In this document: in pieces, positions 60,859 to 64,000 of the stretch | How the letters are laid out: each line of letters begins with the position of its first letter | How positions within the stretch are numbered: the first letter of the stretch is position 1 | Assembly: GCA_037442205.1 (NCBI GenBank) | Contig: JBBIQS010000005.1 | Span: 111,454 to 175,453 of the forward strand | Reading direction: 5' to 3' | Source of the DNA: JBBIQS01 sp037442205 | GTDB lineage: Bacteria > Myxococcota > Myxococcia > Myxococcales > UBA5297 | DNA: 64,000 bases | Made by a program: the position numbers and the translations under genes | Notes under the pieces: generated by a model | Database searches by the model: none | The model's input: the letters and a program-made list of their open reading frames with translations, nothing else | Told to the model about the DNA's origin: nothing

Positions 60859-62103
60859 TCAGGTCAGGTTGATCACCGACTCGCGGGCGCCATGCTTCAT
60901 CGACAGCAGCGCCATCACCCACTTCTTCAGGTAGATCGGCGGCAGGAAGTTCTCGGTGACGTACTGTTTGGCGTTGCGGCCCATCTGCTCGCGCAGCTCG
61001 GGGTTGCCCAGCAGCTGGCGGATGCGGAACGCCGTGCCCTCGACGGTGTGGACCAGGTAGCCGGTGCTGCCGTGGAGGATCTGGCGGCGGATGCCGCCCA
61101 CCGCGCCGCCGATCACCGGCTTGGCTTTCCACATCGCCTCGGTGACCACCAGCCCGAAGCCCTCACGCAGCGACTTCTGCACCACCACCGTGGCCCCGCG
61201 CTGCAGGGCGTTGATCTCGCGGTGAGCGTTGGGCGGCAGCGCCAGGATGTGGATCCGCGAATCGGTGCCGGCGGCCTCCCGCACCTCGGCCAGCACCCGC
61301 TCACCCTCGGGATCGTCGCTGGCGCCGCCTCCGGCCAGGATCAGTTGGCAGGGGTGGCTGTGGACCACCAGCTTGAAGGCCCGGATCACGCCCACCGGGT
61401 CCTTGAGCCGGTCGAAGCGGCTGACCTGCAGCACGATCGGCAGCTTGGGATCGATCTGGTACTTGTCGAGGACGGAGCGGATCTCGCTCGGCTCCATTTC
61501 GGCGTTCTTCTCGGTCATCGGGTCGATGGCCGGAGGGACCACGTTCTGCGGGATCGACAGCTCCTTGGCGTAGTCGGGCAGGTGGAAGATCGCCGCGTCG
61601 TAGCGATCGACGAACGGCCGCAAGAAGCCCCACACCCGCAGGTCGGCCTCGGACAGGTCGATGTGGCAGCGCCACAGCCAGTTGCCCTTGCCGCCGCGCG
61701 CCTTCACCAGCCCCACCGGCTGCGGGTCGTGGATGGCCTCGAAATCCACCCCGCTGCGCAGCAGGCCGATGTTCCTCTCGGTGGTGTCGAGGAAGGCCCG
61801 GTACATCTCCGGGGTGATCTCGTCGGCGCCGCCGTGGAGGTTGTTGTGGAAGGACTTGGTGACCGCGAAGAACTCGGGGTTGCCGGTCATCACGTCCCAC
61901 TGGGCGTCCATTCCCAGGTCGCGCATCAGCGGGATCAAGTAGCCCAGCAGCTCGGCCACCCCGCCGCCCATGGCGGTGGAGTTGATGTGCTGGATGCTGG
62001 CGCCATGGAGGTACTTGGCCAGGGTGCGGATCTCGCGGATCTCGTCCGCTCCGACGAAGCGGGCGTAGTCATCCAGCGACTTCTTGGGCAGTTCGATGGG
62101 CAT
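60859..62103 (-). CDS. treT: Trehalose synthase, glycosyltransferase type (TreT-like)
   Basis: 414 residues of the GT4 glycosyltransferase family. The N-terminus (HINSTAMGGGVAELLGYLIP) and the middle (LQVSRFDRLKDPVGVIRAF) match TreT, which makes trehalose from NDP-glucose and glucose in one step; KSLREGFGLVVTEAMWKAKP is the GT4 donor-site motif with the E-x7-E pair. GAGGAG precedes the ATG. The gene for a DUF5752-like protein lies directly upstream in the same operon, a pairing also reported for TreT elsewhere to my knowledge. Likely role: compatible solute or storage sugar. Trehalose phosphorylase-type activity in the reverse direction cannot be excluded. Confidence 0.85.
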   Translation of the reverse strand: MPIELPKKSLDDYARFVGADEIREIRTLAKYLHGASIQHINSTAMGGGVAELLGYLIPLMRDLGMDAQWDVMTGNPEFFAVTKSFHNNLHGGADEITPEMYRAFLDTTERNIGLLRSGVDFEAIHDPQPVGLVKARGGKGNWLWRCHIDLSEADLRVWGFLRPFVDRYDAAIFHLPDYAKELSIPQNVVPPAIDPMTEKNAEMEPSEIRSVLDKYQIDPKLPIVLQVSRFDRLKDPVGVIRAFKLVVHSHPCQLILAGGGASDDPEGERVLAEVREAAGTDSRIHILALPPNAHREINALQRGATVVVQKSLREGFGLVVTEAMWKAKPVIGGAVGGIRRQILHGSTGYLVHTVEGTAFRIRQLLGNPELREQMGRNAKQYVTENFLPPIYLKKWVMALLSMKHGARESVINLT

Positions 62104-62125
62104 CTCAAGCTCTCCTCGCGGCGCC

Positions 62126-62755
62126 TCAGAGCAGCTCGGCGATCTTCCCGCCGAGCTTGAACAGGTCGGTCTCGTAGGGCGAAAGGGCGCGGATCCGGGC
62201 GGCGGCCTTGTCCAGCCCCAGCTCGCTGGAGAGCCAGCTGGAGAAGTCGTTGTCCTTGGTCCCCAGCCGCAGCGGCGCCACCACGAAGTGGTAGAAGATG
62301 CTCTCCGCCGGCGCCTTGCGGACCTCCTCGCGGAACTGATCGGCTGAGGAGACCACCTGGCCGGTGGGGAAGGTGAACGACTGGCCTTCCTGGAAGTAGA
62401 AGCGCTGCCGGGCGCCGACGGCGTGCCCGTAGTCGGCCTGACCCAGGTAGTCGCCGATCAGGCTGATTAGCCGCGTGCGCGCGTCGTGGATCTTGACGAA
62501 CTCGAACGGATCCACCGCCGCCAGTTGCTCGGCCAGCGGCTCGTCGCCCAGGGTCACCCACACCCAGCGGGCGAAGTCGTTGATGATCTCGCTGGTGAGG
62601 AAGTGGCGCCGGAAGATGTTGAAGTGCAGGTGGTAGTAGATGCTGGCCCCGCTGACCCGGGCCAGGCAGCGCTGCAGCGAGCGGGCGCTGTCGGCGGAGA
62701 AGCCGGTGTAGCGGGTCAGGGTGGCGGTCGATTGGAAGAGGAACGGCGCGGGCAT
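62126..62755 (-). CDS. DUF5752-like protein, partner of TreT
   Basis: 209 residues from the ATG at 62755, chosen because GAGAGG lies five bases upstream; a GTG at 62761 is two codons earlier. Contains YYHLHFNIFRRHF, DFARWVWVTLGDEPLAE, FVKIHDARTRLI and a repeated FYHFVVAPLRLG, with many aromatic and His residues. It resembles the DUF5752 family that often stands next to trehalose synthase genes. Function unknown; the gene ends 22 bases before treT. An enzyme fold is possible from the clustered His/Asp, but none was recognised. Confidence 0.7.
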   Translation of the reverse strand: MPAPFLFQSTATLTRYTGFSADSARSLQRCLARVSGASIYYHLHFNIFRRHFLTSEIINDFARWVWVTLGDEPLAEQLAAVDPFEFVKIHDARTRLISLIGDYLGQADYGHAVGARQRFYFQEGQSFTFPTGQVVSSADQFREEVRKAPAESIFYHFVVAPLRLGTKDNDFSSWLSSELGLDKAAARIRALSPYETDLFKLGGKIAELL

Positions 62756-62997
62756 GGGCACCTCTCGATTCGCGCGGACCGCGCGCGACGCTCCAGAGGG
62801 AACCTAGGAACGAGCCAGGAGCGCGACACCCTTTGACCCGCTCGCTCGCGCTGGCCTCGAGCGAGCACACGCCGCGGGGCCGCCTCACCTCGCGGTCGCG
62901 ACGGCGCGCCCAGCGCCCTTTTTCGACCACGATTCGAGATAGCGCCGCTCGATCGGACGCTCTGATGCCAGCCGTCGGGGCGCTGGTCGGCAGCGCC
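62756..62997. other. Intergenic region between the trehalose operon and tsf
   Basis: No gene seen on either strand. It must hold the promoter of the DUF5752-treT operon (minus strand), but no clear -35/-10 pair was found. Confidence 0.3.
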
Positions 62998-63036
62998 AAA
63001 AAAGAAGCGGGCGGCCCCTCGCCGGGACCGCCCGCA
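62998..63036 (-). terminator. Rho-independent terminator of tsf
   Basis: On the minus strand a GC-rich stem of about 11 bp (63035-63024 with 63017-63007, short loop) is followed by TTCTTTTTT (63006-62998). It lies about 30 bases after the tsf stop; a classic intrinsic terminator. Confidence 0.88.
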
Positions 63037-63062
63037 TTCAAGCTTCAACCGAGGCTGGAAGA

Positions 63063-63716
63063 TCAGCTCTGCGCCATCTTGGCGATCTCAGCGGCCAGGT
63101 CGTCCTTCTTCTTCTCGATGCCCTCGCCGAGCACGAAGCGGGCGAAGCGGCGCACCTGCATGTTCTCGCCGGTCTTGGCGATGGCCTGGTCGACCATCTG
63201 CTTGACGGTGATGTTCTGGTCCTTGGCGAAGGGCTGGTCGAGGAGGCACACCTCCTCGTAGAACTTCTCCAGCTTGCCCTCGATGATCTTGTCCCAGGCC
63301 TTCTCCGGCTTGCCCGACTCCTTCACCTGGGCCCGGAAGATCTCCTTCTCCTTGGCGACCACGTCGGCCGGGACCTCTTCGCGACGCACCCACTTCGGGT
63401 TGAGCGCGGCGACCTGCATGCACAGGTCCCTGACCAGCTGCTGGAAGGCGTCGGTGCGGGCCACGAAGTCGGTTTCGCAGTTGACCTCGCACAGCACGCC
63501 GATCTTGCCGCCCATGTGGATGTAGCTGGCGACCGCGCCCTCGGCGGTGGTGCGGCCGGTCTTGCCGGCGGCCTTGGTCAGGCCCTTCTGCCGCAGCCAC
63601 TCCTCGGCCTTGACCATGTCGCCACTGGTCTCGGTCAGCGCCTTCTTGCAGTCCATCATCCCGGCGTTGGTCTTCTCTCGCAGCTCCTTGACCAGCGTCG
63701 CACTCACCTCTGCCAT
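63063..63716 (-). CDS. tsf: Elongation factor Ts
   Basis: 217 residues. EF-Ts recycles EF-Tu-GDP to EF-Tu-GTP in translation. N-terminal UBA-like helix (LVKELREKTNAGMMDCKKAL) and the conserved EVNCETDFVARTDAF contacts to EF-Tu are present. The protein is shorter than the E. coli form (283 aa) because only one core subdomain is complete, as in Thermus and many other bacteria. Follows rpsB on the same strand and ends at a terminator. Confidence 0.98.
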   Translation of the reverse strand: MAEVSATLVKELREKTNAGMMDCKKALTETSGDMVKAEEWLRQKGLTKAAGKTGRTTAEGAVASYIHMGGKIGVLCEVNCETDFVARTDAFQQLVRDLCMQVAALNPKWVRREEVPADVVAKEKEIFRAQVKESGKPEKAWDKIIEGKLEKFYEEVCLLDQPFAKDQNITVKQMVDQAIAKTGENMQVRRFARFVLGEGIEKKKDDLAAEIAKMAQS

Positions 63717-63799
63717 AGCCTTCTATCCTTTCACTCGCCCGCGCTTCCTCAGGGTGTGCGCGGAGCGAGCCCGAACCACGATGATCTTCTTTGAAGGAA

Positions 63800-63827
63800 G
63801 CGCCGGCCGAAACATTCCGGCCGGCGC
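63800..63827 (-). terminator. Hairpin between rpsB and tsf (possible attenuator)
   Basis: A perfect 10-bp stem (63800-63809 with 63818-63827) with an eight-base loop lies in the 141-base rpsB-tsf gap. Only a few Ts follow on the minus strand, so it may end part of the transcripts; E. coli has a partial terminator at the same place. Confidence 0.5.
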
Positions 63828-63857
63828 CCCCGAGACTTTCTTCAGGCTGCGGCGGGG

Positions 63858-64000
63858 CTACTCCTTCTTCTCGCCCTCGCCCTCGCCCTCGGAGCCGGCC
63901 TCAGCCTCGGCGGGGGCGGCCTTGCCGCGCACCACCTCGACAGCCGGGCCGGCCTTGCGCTCGCCGCCGCGGTCACCGCGCTCGCCGCCACGGCCACCGG
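63858..64000 (-). CDS. rpsB: Ribosomal protein S2, C-terminal tail (partial)
   Basis: Only the last 46 codons lie in the window. The tail is Gly/Arg/Asp-rich (GGRGGERGDRGGER) then VEVVRGKA, and ends in an acidic Glu/Gly-rich stretch. Such extended tails occur in S2 of myxobacteria. The call rests mainly on its position directly upstream of tsf, the nearly universal rpsB-tsf order; the conserved S2 core is outside the window. Confidence 0.72.
   Translation of the reverse strand, partial: GGRGGERGDRGGERKAGPAVEVVRGKAAPAEAEAGSEGEGEGEKKE

Overview
The window is GC-rich (roughly 68-70%) and densely packed with genes. It most likely comes from a myxobacterium or close relative (Myxococcota, formerly Deltaproteobacteria). 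The grounds are eukaryote-like Ser/Thr kinases (one with the HRDISPAN catalytic loop), PEGA-domain partners, large Cys-rich and Asp/Gly-rich lipoproteins, an F0 ATPase operon separated from F1, multiheme cytochromes, and a complete dcw cluster with a MurE of the meso-DAP type. No RNA genes, insertion sequences, phage genes or CRISPR arrays were seen.

Layout. 1-5.1 kb: the 3' part of glmS, thpR, a Cys-rich/propeller lipoprotein and a convergent exported SagB-like nitroreductase. 5.3-13.7 kb: glpD, then a tightly coupled set made of a ferredoxin/flavin/membrane reductase, a 30-heme cytochrome c and a probable outer-membrane barrel. Together these look like a transenvelope electron-transfer route. 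13.8-31.2 kb: a CrtC/AttH-like lipoprotein, several surface lipoproteins, two Ser/Thr kinases, a PEGA/TPR protein, a DUF3857-transglutaminase-TPR protein and a haloalkane dehalogenase-like hydrolase. 31.4-34.5 kb: the F0 part of ATP synthase (atpZ-like, atpI, atpB, atpE, atpF) ending in a strong hairpin; no F1 genes follow. 34.8-39.5 kb: TadE/TadG-like pseudopilins, small secreted proteins and an Flp-like pilin, without the Tad motor.

39.5-60.3 kb, all on the minus strand: the division and cell-wall cluster, read from high to low coordinates as mraZ, a STAS protein, rsmH, ftsL, ftsI, murE, murF, mraY, murD, ftsW, murG, murC, murB, ddl, ftsQ, ftsA, ftsZ, then a membrane protein with tandem repeats. 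A TTGACA-type promoter and MraZ-box-like repeats sit upstream of mraZ. Many genes overlap as ATGA, so the cluster is probably translated in a coupled way. 60.8-62.8 kb: a trehalose synthase (TreT) and a DUF5752-like partner. 63.0-64.0 kb: tsf and the 3' end of rpsB, with a hairpin between them and a rho-independent terminator after tsf.

The most interesting regions are the electron-transfer operon (7.2-13.7 kb), the STAS protein inserted in the dcw cluster (59.3-59.7 kb), the four-fold Thr-containing repeat protein downstream of ftsZ (39.5-40.9 kb), and the pseudopilin cluster with a compact eight-cysteine knot (35.9 kb). All functional calls rest on motifs read by eye; no database search was possible.
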